Source: Streptomyces aurantiacus
GTDB lineage: Bacteria > Actinomycetota > Actinomycetes > Streptomycetales > Streptomycetaceae
Reading direction: 5' to 3'
Length of the DNA: 64,000 bases
Assembly (NCBI RefSeq): GCF_027107535.1
Contig: NZ_CP114283.1
Location: forward strand, 9,052,001 to 9,116,000
The position numbers and the translations under genes were made by a program. A model generated the notes under the pieces. The model searched no databases and was not told the DNA's origin. It saw only the letters and a program-made list of their open reading frames with translations. How positions within the stretch are numbered: the stretch's first letter is position 1; each line of letters opens with the position of its first letter. Below, one piece after another: positions 39,633 to 49,000 of this stretch.

Positions 39633-42600
39633 TCAGTCGAACCAGCGGTCCCGCGCCAGTTCGTCCGTCCTGGACGAGTCCTCCAGCAGGGCGGCGACCT
39701 CGAAGCGGCGGGGCCACTGGCCGGCCGCCCAGGCCAGACCGGCGGCGACGCCCTCCAGGGTGGCGGCGTGCAGTACGCCGTCGCGGGTGCGGCGCCAGTC
39801 GAGTTCGGTGCCGTCGACGAAGAGTTCCTCGTGCTCGACGTAGGTCGCGGGGGTCGACGGGCCCAGCAGGACCCGTACGGATTCCGGTACTTCGTGCTCG
39901 GAGCCCTCGCTCGTCACCTCGCCGGTGACGGACTCGCTCAGCCGCCGGACCTGGAACAGCTCGGCCAGGTCGGCGGCCCGCGACGGCCGTACGGGCAGCA
40001 GGGGCGTGCCGCCGGTGAAGGGCAGCAGGTCGGGCGAGTCCACGACCACGGCGTCGGCCGCGTCCACGACCCGCACCTGCCCGTCCACGACGGCCCGCAG
40101 CTCGTCGGGCAGGGTGACCTGGTCGGGGTCGAGGTCGGCCAACGCGCAGTACAGGGCGTGCAACTGGGTCGCCGAGACCTCCCGGTCGGGGTCGGCGAGC
40201 CGGTCGAGGAGTTCGGCACCGCCGCCGGGCTCGGCGAGCAGGGCGCTCACGGACGTGCGGACGCCCAGCGCCCGCAGGACCTGCTCGTCGTCGAATCCGG
40301 TGGCGTCGACGGCGTCGTACAGGCCGTGCAGGAGCGGGTCGCCGCCCTCGGCGCGCAGACCGGCCGGGCGGCGGCCGTCGAGGACCGGGTGCCCGCGCAG
40401 CCACCAGGCGGTGTACGGCCGGACGATCTCGTGCGTCCCGTCCGGCAGCAGGACCCGGACCGGCTGGGTGATGGCGTCCCGCAGCGGGGGGCGGGAGAGC
40501 AGGGCCAGGGCCTCGGGCCAGCGGTCGTCGTCCACGAGGTCGAGATCCCGTACGGCGACGAGTTCCGTGGCGACCGGCGGCACGGGTGAGTCCGGCAGCC
40601 GGTCGAGGACGTCCTCGCACCAGACGTCCACGGCGTCGAGGAGTCCCGCGTCGTCGGGTTCGGCGAAGTCCCCTTCCCGCGGCTCCAGTTCGTCGGGATC
40701 CAGGACGACGTCCGTGGCGCGTACGAGGGTGAAGTTCGCCAGGACGCCACAGGCCGCGAGCGGCTGCTCTCCCCAGCGTTCGGCCAACTCGCCGTCCACC
40801 GAAGCGAGTTCGTCCTCCCGCATCACGCGGGCGAAGGGGCTGCCGGGCAGGACGAGTTCGCCGGCCGGGACGAGTTCGCCCTCCTCGTCGGGGAGTGCGA
40901 GGGCGCCGAGCCAGGATTCGTCGCCGGGTTCGAGAGCGGCGTCGCGGACCAGGGCGAGGACGGTGTCGGCCAGTTCCTCGGCGTCGGGGATGTCGTCGTC
41001 CCAGCCGCCGCGGTCGTCGTCGAGGGAGGCGGCGACGGCCGCGCGGACCTGCGGTGTGGTCAGGACGGCCCGGGGGGTGGCGGGCAGGGCGCCCAGCTTC
41101 TCCAGGAGCGGATGGACGGCGTCCGGGTGGGCGACCTTGAGGCCGAGCCGGGCGAGGGCGTCAGGCGCGGCCTGGGCCCCCTCCGCGGTGGGCAGCAGGA
41201 CCTGCCGGGGCCCGATCGTCGTACGTCCGTCGGCGAGAGGAACAGGCAGTCCGGACAGCCGGTCCGGGTCGACGCCGGCGAGGCTGTCGTACAGGCGCCG
41301 CCACCACTCGGGGGCCTTCTCCAGGCCCGCGAGCCGGTCGACGGCCTCGGTCAGCGGCACGCGCGCCACGCCCAGCGTGCGCAGCTCCGCACGCCGTTCG
41401 AGCCCGGCGGGCAGCAGGCTGGGCAGCACCTCGGCGAGGACCCGTACGGTCTCGGCTCCGGCGCCCTCCACCACCTCGGCGTCGCGGGGGCGCAGGGCCT
41501 CGGGGAGGTCGGGGTCGTCGCCCGGCTCGACCGCCGGCGGCAGGAACGCGGCCCGCGGCAGCCGGTCGAGGATCGCCAGGCGCAGGGCCCCGTCCAGCTC
41601 GCCCTTGCCGAGCGGGCCCGGCACCAGGCCGATGATTCCGGTGGTCACGGGCCGCCAGGCGGTCAGCAGTTCGACGTACGCGTCCGCCGCGCGCTGCACG
41701 AGGAAGTCGGTGAGCGGTCCGGGAGCGGCATGGCGGCGGGTGGTGTCGAGTGGCAGCGAGGCGATCAGCAGCGCGGGCACGCCGAGGGGTTCGTCGCTGG
41801 GGGTGGGCGCGTGCACGACGGGGCCGGTGCGGGGGCGCCCGGGGGTGCCGTCGTCGTCGACGGGGACGGCCCAGGTGACCGACCAGTGGGGGCGCAGCCG
41901 CTCCTCGACGGGCCGGTCGGCGAGCAGCGCGGGTTCCAGGGAGCCGTGGGCGGAGACGGTGCGCCAGTGCGTCGTGCCGTCCCGTGAGTCCTCGACGGCC
42001 ACGCCGCCCTCGTCGTCGGCGCGGCGCCTGATCGTCCGTACGCCGCCGTCGCCGGTCTCGACGACGACCTCTTCGAGGCCGGGCAGGGCGAGCAGCAGGG
42101 CGTCGTCGATCCCGTCGAGCAGCCGCTCCGCGAGAGCCTGGGCGGCCTGGTCCCTCAGCGGCAGGACCACGACGCTGTCGTACGGGGCCGGCGCGGCGCC
42201 CTCGGCCGCGAACGGCAGCCGCAGCAGCGGCACATGACCGTCGCGGCGGCGCAGCTCGTCCCCGAGCCCGGGGCTGTTGCGGGCGGTGCCGACGGCGAGG
42301 TCGCGGGCCTCGGCGAGGGACCAGCGGACACCGCCGTGCCGGCCCAGCAGGGCGGGTTCGTCGGTCACGGCGAGGACGGCCGCGAAGCCGACGCCGAAGC
42401 GGCCGACCGCGCTGTCGCTGTCGTCCCGCTTGGCGGAGGCACGCAGGGTGGAGAGGGACTCGACGCCGGTCGCGTCCAGGGGGGCGCCGGTGTTGGCGGC
42501 GGCGAGGACGCCGTCGCGGAGGGTGAGCCGCAGGCGTCCCGGGACGCCCGCGCGGGACGCGGCGTCGGCGGCGTTCTGCGCGAGCTCGACGACCAGCCGG

Positions 42601-42755
42601 TCCCGGTATCCGCCGAGGACGAGGTCCTCTTCGGAGTTGGCGTCCTCACGGAACCGCGCCGGGCTCGTCGCCCAGGCGTCCAGCACCCCGCGTCGCAGCC
42701 GTGCCGTCCCGAACGGATCCGCGCCCTCGGCAGCCGGCCCCACGAAGTTGCTCAC
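39633..42755 (-). CDS. Sacsin/Hsp90-like ATP-binding protein
   Basis: A 1040-residue protein. The N-terminal 250 residues are a GHKL ATPase domain like that of sacsin and Hsp90: LVVELAQNAADAASRAG (N-box, near 55), DGVLAAANTGAPLD (near 82) and GRFGVGFAAVLAVTDEP (near 117). The rest is a large, acidic, repetitive alpha/beta region without recognised domains. Bacterial relatives are annotated as molecular chaperone Hsp90 but lack the Hsp90 middle domain. GTG 42755 has GGAGAG 8 nt upstream. It stands alone in a minus-strand position; the role is unknown and could be chaperone-like or defence-like. Confidence 0.85.
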   Translation of the reverse strand: MSNFVGPAAEGADPFGTARLRRGVLDAWATSPARFREDANSEEDLVLGGYRDRLVVELAQNAADAASRAGVPGRLRLTLRDGVLAAANTGAPLDATGVESLSTLRASAKRDDSDSAVGRFGVGFAAVLAVTDEPALLGRHGGVRWSLAEARDLAVGTARNSPGLGDELRRRDGHVPLLRLPFAAEGAAPAPYDSVVVLPLRDQAAQALAERLLDGIDDALLLALPGLEEVVVETGDGGVRTIRRRADDEGGVAVEDSRDGTTHWRTVSAHGSLEPALLADRPVEERLRPHWSVTWAVPVDDDGTPGRPRTGPVVHAPTPSDEPLGVPALLIASLPLDTTRRHAAPGPLTDFLVQRAADAYVELLTAWRPVTTGIIGLVPGPLGKGELDGALRLAILDRLPRAAFLPPAVEPGDDPDLPEALRPRDAEVVEGAGAETVRVLAEVLPSLLPAGLERRAELRTLGVARVPLTEAVDRLAGLEKAPEWWRRLYDSLAGVDPDRLSGLPVPLADGRTTIGPRQVLLPTAEGAQAAPDALARLGLKVAHPDAVHPLLEKLGALPATPRAVLTTPQVRAAVAASLDDDRGGWDDDIPDAEELADTVLALVRDAALEPGDESWLGALALPDEEGELVPAGELVLPGSPFARVMREDELASVDGELAERWGEQPLAACGVLANFTLVRATDVVLDPDELEPREGDFAEPDDAGLLDAVDVWCEDVLDRLPDSPVPPVATELVAVRDLDLVDDDRWPEALALLSRPPLRDAITQPVRVLLPDGTHEIVRPYTAWWLRGHPVLDGRRPAGLRAEGGDPLLHGLYDAVDATGFDDEQVLRALGVRTSVSALLAEPGGGAELLDRLADPDREVSATQLHALYCALADLDPDQVTLPDELRAVVDGQVRVVDAADAVVVDSPDLLPFTGGTPLLPVRPSRAADLAELFQVRRLSESVTGEVTSEGSEHEVPESVRVLLGPSTPATYVEHEELFVDGTELDWRRTRDGVLHAATLEGVAAGLAWAAGQWPRRFEVAALLEDSSRTDELARDRWFD

Positions 42756-42895
42756 GGTTCACTCTCCATCTCACGTCGTACGGCCGCGCACGGTGGCCCG
42801 GTCGCCGCAAGAAGGTACCGCGCGTGTCCCTTGGCAGGGGGCCAGGGTTCGGGGTGCCCCACCGAGATACGGGCGCGGGCCGGCGGTGGCTGAGC

Positions 42896-42968
42896 GCGCA
42901 GTTCCCCGCGCCCCTGAAAAGACGGCCGCTGCGGCCCCGGCTTCTTCTAGGGGCGCGGGGAACTGCGC
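42896..42968. repeat. Palindromic element with long loop
   Basis: The 20-bp arms 42896-42915 and 42949-42968 are perfect inverted repeats of the window's palindromic family, here with a 33-nt loop containing its own GGCCGCTGCGGCC stem. The 290-bp gap 42756-43045 that holds it shows no gene. Confidence 0.85.
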
Positions 42969-43045
42969 GACAAGCCACACACAACCCGCACATCACAGCC
43001 TGACCCAGCCGATCCCAGCCCAGCCGGCGGCAGCCAAGCGGCAGC

Positions 43046-43969
43046 CTAACTGTGGCCGAATTCCGCCGTGGACTCGTCCGGCCCCACCGGGACCGACCCC
43101 GAGTCGGCCGCCGGCCGCAGGGGGAACGGGTCGACCCGGGTCTCGTCGACGACCGGCGGCGCGGGCCGCAGCGGCTTCGGCATCACCGCGGCCTCGGAGT
43201 GACCGCCGCAGCCGTACGACAGCGAGACCACGCGGCCGTCCGCGGGCGAGAACTCATTCGCACACAAACCGAACGCCTGCCCGAGGGATCCGCCGACGGG
43301 GTTCAGGAAGCCGCAGCTGACACAGGTGGCGGGCGCCGCCTGCGCCATCGCCGTCTTGGCCCCGTACGACTCCTCCCACCGGTCGGCCGCGACGTGCAGC
43401 CCGTACCGCGACAGCACCCGCGCCCGCCGCATGCCGAGTTCCTCGGCGACGGAGGCGATCGACCCGCGGGAGGGCACCAGCGGCAGCGCGGCCGGTGTCC
43501 CGGGCACGACCTCGGCGTCCTCCGCCTCGGCCAGCTCGGCCATCTCCTCGGAGATCGGCGCGTTCGGAGCGGGCTCGTCCTCGCCGGAGTACCCGGGCTC
43601 CAGGCGCAGATCCTCCGCGTCCGTGGGCAGCAGGTCACCCGGGCCCATGTCGCCGGGCCGGAGCCGCTCGCTCCACGGCACCCACTCGGGCGCGAGGAGG
43701 GCGTCGGAGCCGGGCAGCAGCACGGTCTCGTCCAGGGTGACGGTCTTCGCCCGTGAGGCCCGGGCCACGGTCACGGCCCAGCGCCACCCGCGGTAGCCCA
43801 TCTCCTTGCATTCGAAGAAGTGCGTGACGACGCGGTCCCCTTCGCTGACCATTCCCGCGTGCTCCCCGACGACGCCGGGAGCGGCGGCCTCCTCGGCGGC
43901 TGCCCGGGCGAGGTCCACGGCCTCGGCACACAGACGGTCGGGGGTTCGGCTTCGCGTTGTCGCGCTCAC
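43046..43969 (-). CDS. DUF3027 protein
   Basis: A 307-residue actinobacterial DUF3027 protein. The N-terminal domain shows CAEAVDLARAAAEEAAAPGVVGEHAGMVSEGDRVVTHFFECKEMGYRGWRWAVTVAR and LLPGSDALLAPEWVPWSERLRPGD. The C-terminal domain has GMRRARVLSRYGLHVAADRWEESYG and a cysteine cluster (TCVSCGFLNPVGGSLGQAFGLCAN, SYGCGGHSE) that looks like a zinc site. GTG 43969 has GAGAGAAG about 8 nt upstream and gives the family's usual start; the open frame continues further upstream without support. Divergent from an MFS gene; function unknown. Confidence 0.82.
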   Translation of the reverse strand: MSATTRSRTPDRLCAEAVDLARAAAEEAAAPGVVGEHAGMVSEGDRVVTHFFECKEMGYRGWRWAVTVARASRAKTVTLDETVLLPGSDALLAPEWVPWSERLRPGDMGPGDLLPTDAEDLRLEPGYSGEDEPAPNAPISEEMAELAEAEDAEVVPGTPAALPLVPSRGSIASVAEELGMRRARVLSRYGLHVAADRWEESYGAKTAMAQAAPATCVSCGFLNPVGGSLGQAFGLCANEFSPADGRVVSLSYGCGGHSEAAVMPKPLRPAPPVVDETRVDPFPLRPAADSGSVPVGPDESTAEFGHS

Positions 43970-44326
43970 AGGTATCGCTTCTCTCCTACGCCGTCTCACG
44001 AGTGCGCCGTCCCTCGACGGGGGTGCGGACGGAGCGGACCAGTGGGCCGCGTCGACGTCCGCGCCCGATCGCACTCGGGCGCGCCTACGCCATCCATTCT
44101 GCGGGATGACCGAGAGGCGCGCGGCCGAGAACAACCGCCGCGGGCGCGCTACGCACGCTACCGCCTTGTCGGCCCTGGGCCTACACCGGCGTTGCCTTCG
44201 CCGCTTCGCGGCGACCCCGGCCGGGCGTCCTCCGGGCCCGCCCGGCGTCCGTTCCACAGCGTCCACTCAGCCTCTATACGCGCGGTAACCACGCTACATC
44301 CGCCGTTCTCGGGGCACTATTGCGGA
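43970..44326. other. Divergent intergenic region, no gene seen
   Basis: This 357-bp region must hold the promoters of the DUF3027 and MFS genes. A small CGCCGC/GCGGCG hairpin lies near 44199-44215. A CACTAT box 6 nt before the MFS GTG is a possible leaderless -10. Frames run open here because of GC bias but show no family features. Confidence 0.45.
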
Positions 44327-45748
44327 GTGGCAGCAGCAAGGTCGCCCCAAGGCGCCACCGGGATCGGTGGGGCCGGGGCGGGAAGTACAGGCGGAGCGGG
44401 CCCGGTGCGCGGGGCCCTCCGTTCCGTCGGGCGTGCCCTGCACCTGCCGTTCACCGGTACGGCGAAGGGCATCAGAAAAGCGACACACGCGCACGGCGCG
44501 GGCGAGTCGGGCCTCGGAAAGCTGATCGAACTGCACGGGGTGAACGGCGCCGGCGACATGATGATCACCGTCGCGCTCGCCTCGACGGTGTTCTTCTCGG
44601 TCCCGACGGACGAGGCACGCGGCCGCGTGGCGCTCTACCTGGCGATCACCATGGCTCCGTTCACGCTGCTCGCCCCGGTCATCGGCCCCCTCCTGGACCG
44701 CCTCCCGCACGGCCGCCGCGCCGCGATGGCGGGCGCGTTCATGGCCCGCGCGTTCATGGCCCTGCTGCTGTCGGGCGCGGTCGTCACGGGCAGCATCGAG
44801 CTCTATCCGGCGGCCCTCGGCGTCCTGGTGGCGTCGAAGGCGTACGGCGTGGTCAGAAGCGCCGTGGTGCCCCGGCTGCTGCCACCGTCGTTCTCCCTGG
44901 TCAAGGCGAACTCACGGGTCACGCTGGGCGGCCTGCTGGCGACGGGCGTGGCGGCCCCGATCGGAGCGGGGCTCCAGGCCCTCGGCCCGCGCTATCCGCT
45001 CTACGGCGCCTTCCTGCTCTTCGTGGCGGGTACGTTCCTGTCGTTCTCGCTGCCGCGCAAGGTCGACTCGGCGAAGGGCGAGGACAAGGCCCTGCTCGCC
45101 GCGGACGAGCAGCACCTGCACGGGCCGCACCTGAAGCAGCCCAAGCGCCCGGGCCTGCGGACGGTCGGTACGGGGGTCACGCACGCGCTCGCCGCGAACG
45201 CCGCGCTGCGCGGTCTCTCCGGGTTCCTGATCTTCTTCCTGGCGTTCCTGCTGCGGGAGCACCCACTGGCGGGCGCGAGCGCGGCCGTCTCGCTGACCAT
45301 CGTGGGCGTCTCGGCGGGCGCGGGCAACGCGCTGGGCACGGCGGTCGGGGCGGCGCTGAGATCCCGGGCGCCGGAGCTGATCATCGTCACGGTCGTCGCG
45401 GTGGTGCTCGCGGTGGCGATCACGGCCGCGGTGTTCTTCGGAGTGATCCTGGTGGCGGTCCTCGCCGCGTTCGCCGGGTTCGCCCAGGCGCTGTCCAAGC
45501 TGTCGCTCGACGCGCTGATCCAGCGGGACGTGCCGGAGCTGGTGCGGACGTCGGCGTTCGCGCGCTCGGAGACGCTGCTGCAGATGGCCTGGGTGGTCGG
45601 CGGGGCGATCGGCATCGCGCTGCCGCTCAACGGCACGCTCGGCATGGCCGTGGCCTCCGCGATCGTCGCGGCCGGCTGGCTCACCACGGTCCACGGGCTG
45701 CTGAGCGCGGCCCGGCACGGCGGACGGCAGCACGCGCGCGTGGCGTGA
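44327..45748 (+). CDS. MFS-type transporter
   Basis: A 473-residue major facilitator protein with about 12 helices. After a 60-residue cytoplasmic start (RALHLPFTGTAKGIRKATHAHGAGESGLGKLIELHGVNGAGD) come TM1, the motif PLLDRLPHGRRAAM between TM2 and TM3, and SKAYGVVRSAVVPRLLPPSFSLVKANSR, a phrase typical of a Streptomyces MFS group with unknown substrate. A 50-residue linker (KGEDKALLAADEQHLHGPHLKQPK) joins the two halves. GTG 44327 is chosen by family length. The lipoprotein gene follows 99 bp downstream. Confidence 0.82.
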   Translation: MAAARSPQGATGIGGAGAGSTGGAGPVRGALRSVGRALHLPFTGTAKGIRKATHAHGAGESGLGKLIELHGVNGAGDMMITVALASTVFFSVPTDEARGRVALYLAITMAPFTLLAPVIGPLLDRLPHGRRAAMAGAFMARAFMALLLSGAVVTGSIELYPAALGVLVASKAYGVVRSAVVPRLLPPSFSLVKANSRVTLGGLLATGVAAPIGAGLQALGPRYPLYGAFLLFVAGTFLSFSLPRKVDSAKGEDKALLAADEQHLHGPHLKQPKRPGLRTVGTGVTHALAANAALRGLSGFLIFFLAFLLREHPLAGASAAVSLTIVGVSAGAGNALGTAVGAALRSRAPELIIVTVVAVVLAVAITAAVFFGVILVAVLAAFAGFAQALSKLSLDALIQRDVPELVRTSAFARSETLLQMAWVVGGAIGIALPLNGTLGMAVASAIVAAGWLTTVHGLLSAARHGGRQHARVA

Positions 45749-45847
45749 ACCGTCCGGGGGCCGCCGGGGCCGATGTGCCGGACCGCGGCACGCCGCGTAC
45801 CCCACCCACATAGCCGGGCCACCGGACCCGCCCGATAACCTTCGCCC

Positions 45848-46336
45848 ATGAGCTCCCAGCGTCCCCTTGCGCGCCGTCGCCGCGCCGTCGCCGCCGCCGG
45901 CGCCGTTTCCGCCGGACTTCTCGTCCTGTCCGCCTGTGACAAGCCGACGCCGATGGCCACCGTCACGGTCGGCGGCCACTCGGTCAGCACCGAGGCCGAG
46001 TGCTACAAGGACGGCAAGGACATCGGCAAGGCGGAAGCCACCAAGTGCGTCCTCAAGAAGGCCTCCGACACGATCAGCGTCCCGCAGGGCGAGACGCTGC
46101 GGATCGGTGTCGACCCCGAGATCGCCGACGAGGGCTGGGCCCTGTGGCTCAACGGGCAGCAGGTCACCTCCCCGTTCAAGAAGACGTACTACGCCTTCGA
46201 GGGCGTCGACCTCTTCGCCGAGCAGCAGGGCCAGGAAGCCCCGAAGACGATCTACATCAGCGTCGTCCAGCAGAACAAGGCCGGTACGCAGGTCAAGGGT
46301 GTCTGGAACTTCAAGCTCAAGAACGCGGACGCCTGA
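45848..46336 (+). CDS. DUF2771 lipoprotein
   Basis: A 162-residue exported lipoprotein: basic N-terminus, hydrophobic core and lipobox LVLSAC with the Cys at residue 30, then a beta-rich domain (MATVTVGGHSVSTEAECYKDGK, TLRIGVDPEIADEGWALWLNG, KTIYISVVQQNKAGTQVKGVWNFKL). This is the actinobacterial DUF2771 family. A TAACCT box 6 nt before the ATG suggests a leaderless mRNA. mqnB follows 16 bp after the stop, so it heads the menaquinone-gene transcript. Confidence 0.85.
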   Translation: MSSQRPLARRRRAVAAAGAVSAGLLVLSACDKPTPMATVTVGGHSVSTEAECYKDGKDIGKAEATKCVLKKASDTISVPQGETLRIGVDPEIADEGWALWLNGQQVTSPFKKTYYAFEGVDLFAEQQGQEAPKTIYISVVQQNKAGTQVKGVWNFKLKNADA

Positions 46337-46352
46337 GCCGCCCGGTCCGCCC

Positions 46353-47156
46353 GTGCCGCCGCTCACGCGTGTCCTCGTAGCCACCGCGGTCGCCGTCGAA
46401 CGGGACGCGGTGGCCGCGGCGTTCGCACCCCCGGCGCGGGAGCACACGCTTCCGGGGGCGACCCTGAGCAGGGTGACCGTCCCGGCGGACCGCTCCCCGG
46501 TGGGCGATCCCGCTCTCGCCGGTTCCCCGCCCGCCGCTGATCCCCACGCCGGTTCCGCCGTCTTCGATCTCCTCGCCGCGGGCGTGGGTCCGGCGGCCGC
46601 CGCCGCGTCGACCGCCGCCGCGCTCACCGCCGCCGCGCTGGCCGGTGAGCCGTACGACCTGGTCGTCTCGGCAGGCATCGGCGGCGGGTTCCCGCCCGAC
46701 GCGCCCGTCGGATCGCTCGTCCTGGCCGACGAGATCACCGCCGCGGACCTGGGCGCCGAGACCGCCGACGGATTCGTCCCGGTCACCGAACTGGGGTTCG
46801 GAGCAGTCACCCACCGGCCGCCGGAATCACTCGTACGAGAGGTCGCTGCCGTCACCGGGGCGCGTTCCGGGGCAGTTCTGACGGTCAACACCGTCACCGG
46901 AAGCGCGGAGCGGGCCGCGGAGCTGCGCCGGCGCCACCCGGGGGCGCTCGCCGAGGCCATGGAGGGCTTCGGTGTCGCGGAGGCGGCCGCCGCGCACGGC
47001 GTGCCCGTCCTGGAGATCCGTGCCGTGTCCAATCCCGTCGGCCCCCGGGACCGCACCGCCTGGCGGATCGGCGAGGCCCTCGCGGCACTGACCGCGGCGT
47101 TCGGGAAGCTCCCGCCCGTATTGGAGAGTTGGAACGGACATGAGCGCACTCAATGA
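46353..47156 (+). CDS. mqnB: Futalosine hydrolase
   Basis: A 267-residue nucleosidase of the MTA/SAH phosphorylase fold that cleaves futalosine to dehypoxanthine futalosine and hypoxanthine in the alternative menaquinone pathway. Seen: RVLVATAVAVERDAV at the start, FDLLAAGVGPAAAAASTAAAL, YDLVVSAGIGGGFPPDAPVGSLVLADEI, and the ribose/base-binding EAMEGFGVAEAAAAHGVPVLEIRAVSNPVG, where ME and the Asp-like position fit the family. It overlaps mqnD by 17 bp. GTG 46353 gives the normal length. Confidence 0.92.
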   Translation: MPPLTRVLVATAVAVERDAVAAAFAPPAREHTLPGATLSRVTVPADRSPVGDPALAGSPPAADPHAGSAVFDLLAAGVGPAAAAASTAAALTAAALAGEPYDLVVSAGIGGGFPPDAPVGSLVLADEITAADLGAETADGFVPVTELGFGAVTHRPPESLVREVAAVTGARSGAVLTVNTVTGSAERAAELRRRHPGALAEAMEGFGVAEAAAAHGVPVLEIRAVSNPVGPRDRTAWRIGEALAALTAAFGKLPPVLESWNGHERTQ

Positions 47157-48015
47157 GACCGACAGCGGCGCCGAGCCGCTGCGGATCGCCTACTCGCCCT
47201 GCCCGAACGACACCTTCGTGTTCGACGCCTGGGCCCACGGCCGGATCCCGGGAGCACCCGCGCTGGACGTGACCTTCGCGGACATCGACCTCACCAACGG
47301 CATGGCCGAACGCGGCGAGCTCGACGTCCTGAAGGTGTCGTACGCCGTCCTGCCGTACGTCCTGGACGAGTGGGCGCTGCTGCCCTGCGGGGGCGCGCTC
47401 GGGCGGGGCTGCGGGCCGCTGGTCCTCACCCGGGAGCCCGGTGCGGACCTCACCGGCCGCACGGTCGCGGTACCGAGCGAGCGGTCGACGGCGTACCTGC
47501 TGTTTTGTCTGTGGGCCGCGGACGTCGTGCCCGGCGGGGTCGGCGAGATCGTGGTGCTGCCGTTCCACGAGATCATGCCCGCCGTGCGGGACGGCAAGGT
47601 GGACGCCGGGCTCGTCATCCACGAGGCCCGCTTCACGTACCAGAACTACGGGCTGCACAAGCTCGCGGACATGGGCGAGCACTGGGAGCAGTCGACGGGG
47701 CTGCCGATCCCGCTGGGCGCGATCATCGCCAGGCGGTCGCTGGGCGAGGCCACGCTGCGGCTGCTCGCCGAGAGCGCGCGGGCGTCCGTGCGGGCGGCCT
47801 GGGACGATCCCGAGGCGTCCCGGCCGTATGTGATGGAGCACGCCCAGGAGATGGACGAGTCGGTGGCGAACCAGCACATCGGGCTGTACGTCAACGAGTT
47901 CACCGCCGGCCTCGGCGAGGACGGGTACGCGGCGGTCCGCGGCCTGCTCACCCGGGCCGCGGCGGAAGGACTGGTGCCGGCTCTCGCGCCGGGGGCGCTG
48001 GAGTTTCCCGCGTAG
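47140..48015 (+). CDS. mqnD: 1,4-dihydroxy-6-naphthoate synthase
   Basis: A 291-residue MqnD enzyme that converts cyclic dehypoxanthine futalosine to 1,4-dihydroxy-6-naphthoate. It has a periplasmic-binding-protein-like fold with the MqnA/MqnD signature IAYSPCPNDTFVFDAWAHGRI, FADIDLTNGMAERGELDVLKVSYAVLP and the active-site region DAGLVIHEARFTYQNYGLHKLADMGEHWE. ATG 47140 lies 17 bp inside mqnB, a coupled pair acting in the same pathway. mqnA, mqnC and mqnE are not in this window. Confidence 0.95.
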   Translation: MSALNETDSGAEPLRIAYSPCPNDTFVFDAWAHGRIPGAPALDVTFADIDLTNGMAERGELDVLKVSYAVLPYVLDEWALLPCGGALGRGCGPLVLTREPGADLTGRTVAVPSERSTAYLLFCLWAADVVPGGVGEIVVLPFHEIMPAVRDGKVDAGLVIHEARFTYQNYGLHKLADMGEHWEQSTGLPIPLGAIIARRSLGEATLRLLAESARASVRAAWDDPEASRPYVMEHAQEMDESVANQHIGLYVNEFTAGLGEDGYAAVRGLLTRAAAEGLVPALAPGALEFPA

Positions 48016-48087
48016 GGGGTGCGATGGGGGTCGTTCGCGGAGTGCGGCCCGGTGAGGGCTGCTCGCGCACTTCCGCGCGCCCCCGGA

Positions 48088-48135
48088 AAAAGACTGAGCC
48101 CTGCGCCCTTGAAGGGACGCAGGGCTCGGTCTTTT
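48088..48135. terminator. Bidirectional intrinsic terminator
   Basis: A ~21-bp near-perfect stem (48088-48108 with 48114-48135) has A-rich and T-rich outer ends on either side. It serves mqnD on the plus strand and the convergent cold-shock gene on the minus strand. Confidence 0.85.
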
Positions 48136-48140
48136 GCCGA

Positions 48141-48524
48141 CTAGACGTCCAGTTGGTCCGCGACCGCGCGGAGCAGGCCCGCGATCTTCGCGCCGGAGGC
48201 CTTGTCGGGGTAGCGGCCCCTCTCCAGCATGGGCGTGATGTTTTCGAGGAGGGTCGTCAAGTCCTGGACGATGGACGCTAGTTCGTCCGGCTTGCGGCGC
48301 TGGGCCGCCGCGACGGAGGGCGTGGGGTCCAGAATCGTCACCGAAAGCGCCTGGTCACCGCGCTGCCCGGCGACCACACCGAACTCCACACGCTGACCCG
48401 GTTTGAGAACATCGACTCCGGCGGGCAGGACCGAGGAATGGACGAAGACGTCGCCGCCGTCGTCGCGGGAGAGAAAGCCGAAGCCCTTCTCGCTGTTGAA
48501 CCACTTGACCTTGCCAGTCGGCAA
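48141..48524 (-). CDS. Cold-shock domain protein
   Basis: A 127-residue RNA-binding protein. The cold-shock domain occupies 1-66, with RNP1 KGFGFLSRD and RNP2 VFVHSSV. A C-terminal helical extension (about 75-127, KPDELASIVQDLTTLLENITPMLERGRYPDKA) is absent from 67-residue CspA-type proteins. The start is TTG at 48524 with GGGAG 8 nt upstream; no other start fits the domain. Longer Csp variants of this type are common in Streptomyces. Confidence 0.92.
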   Translation of the reverse strand: MPTGKVKWFNSEKGFGFLSRDDGGDVFVHSSVLPAGVDVLKPGQRVEFGVVAGQRGDQALSVTILDPTPSVAAAQRRKPDELASIVQDLTTLLENITPMLERGRYPDKASGAKIAGLLRAVADQLDV

Positions 48525-48688
48525 AGCACACGCTCCCTCGATCGGTCCCGGACGGGGCCGGACGCTAGTCAGAATGCCGCTGAACAGCCTACCGAGGCTC
48601 TCCCCAACGACACACAGGCTTAATCACGCCCGGAAACAGGACTGAGCCCCGCCCGGTGAGGACAGAGGCTCCGAACTACCCTGGTCGG

Positions 48689-49000
48689 GTGCGTGACAAA
48701 ACCCCACCGAATTCCGCCGCGGCCGGAGACGGACTGATCCGTGCCGGTGCCATCGTGTTCTTCGTCGGCGCCGCGGCCACACTGGTCACCGTTGCCCCCC
48801 TGCTCCTGGGTACGACGCCCTTTCCCACGTACATGTTCGGACTGAGCATGTTGATGGGAGTCGGATTCCTCATCGCGGGAGCGGGGGTGTTCCAGTCGAT
48901 CGCCCGCGGGCGTCGGGAGGCGCGCGCGGGTTCCCGGACGCTTATCGGAGCGCGCCCCGGTGACCCGCCAGCCAACCCGGGAACTTCGTCAGGTCCTTGA
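48689..49000 (+). CDS. Small two-helix membrane protein
   Basis: A 103-residue protein with two transmembrane helices (about 18-40 LIRAGAIVFFVGAAATLVTVAPLLL and 50-72 YMFGLSMLMGVGFLIAGAGVF) joined by GTTPFPT, followed by a basic tail. GTG 48689 is chosen because TACCCT lies 6 nt upstream, indicating a leaderless transcript; an in-frame start at 48656 has no such support. Its last 59 bp overlap the convergent HAD phosphatase gene. Function unknown. Confidence 0.78.
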   Translation: MRDKTPPNSAAAGDGLIRAGAIVFFVGAAATLVTVAPLLLGTTPFPTYMFGLSMLMGVGFLIAGAGVFQSIARGRREARAGSRTLIGARPGDPPANPGTSSGP

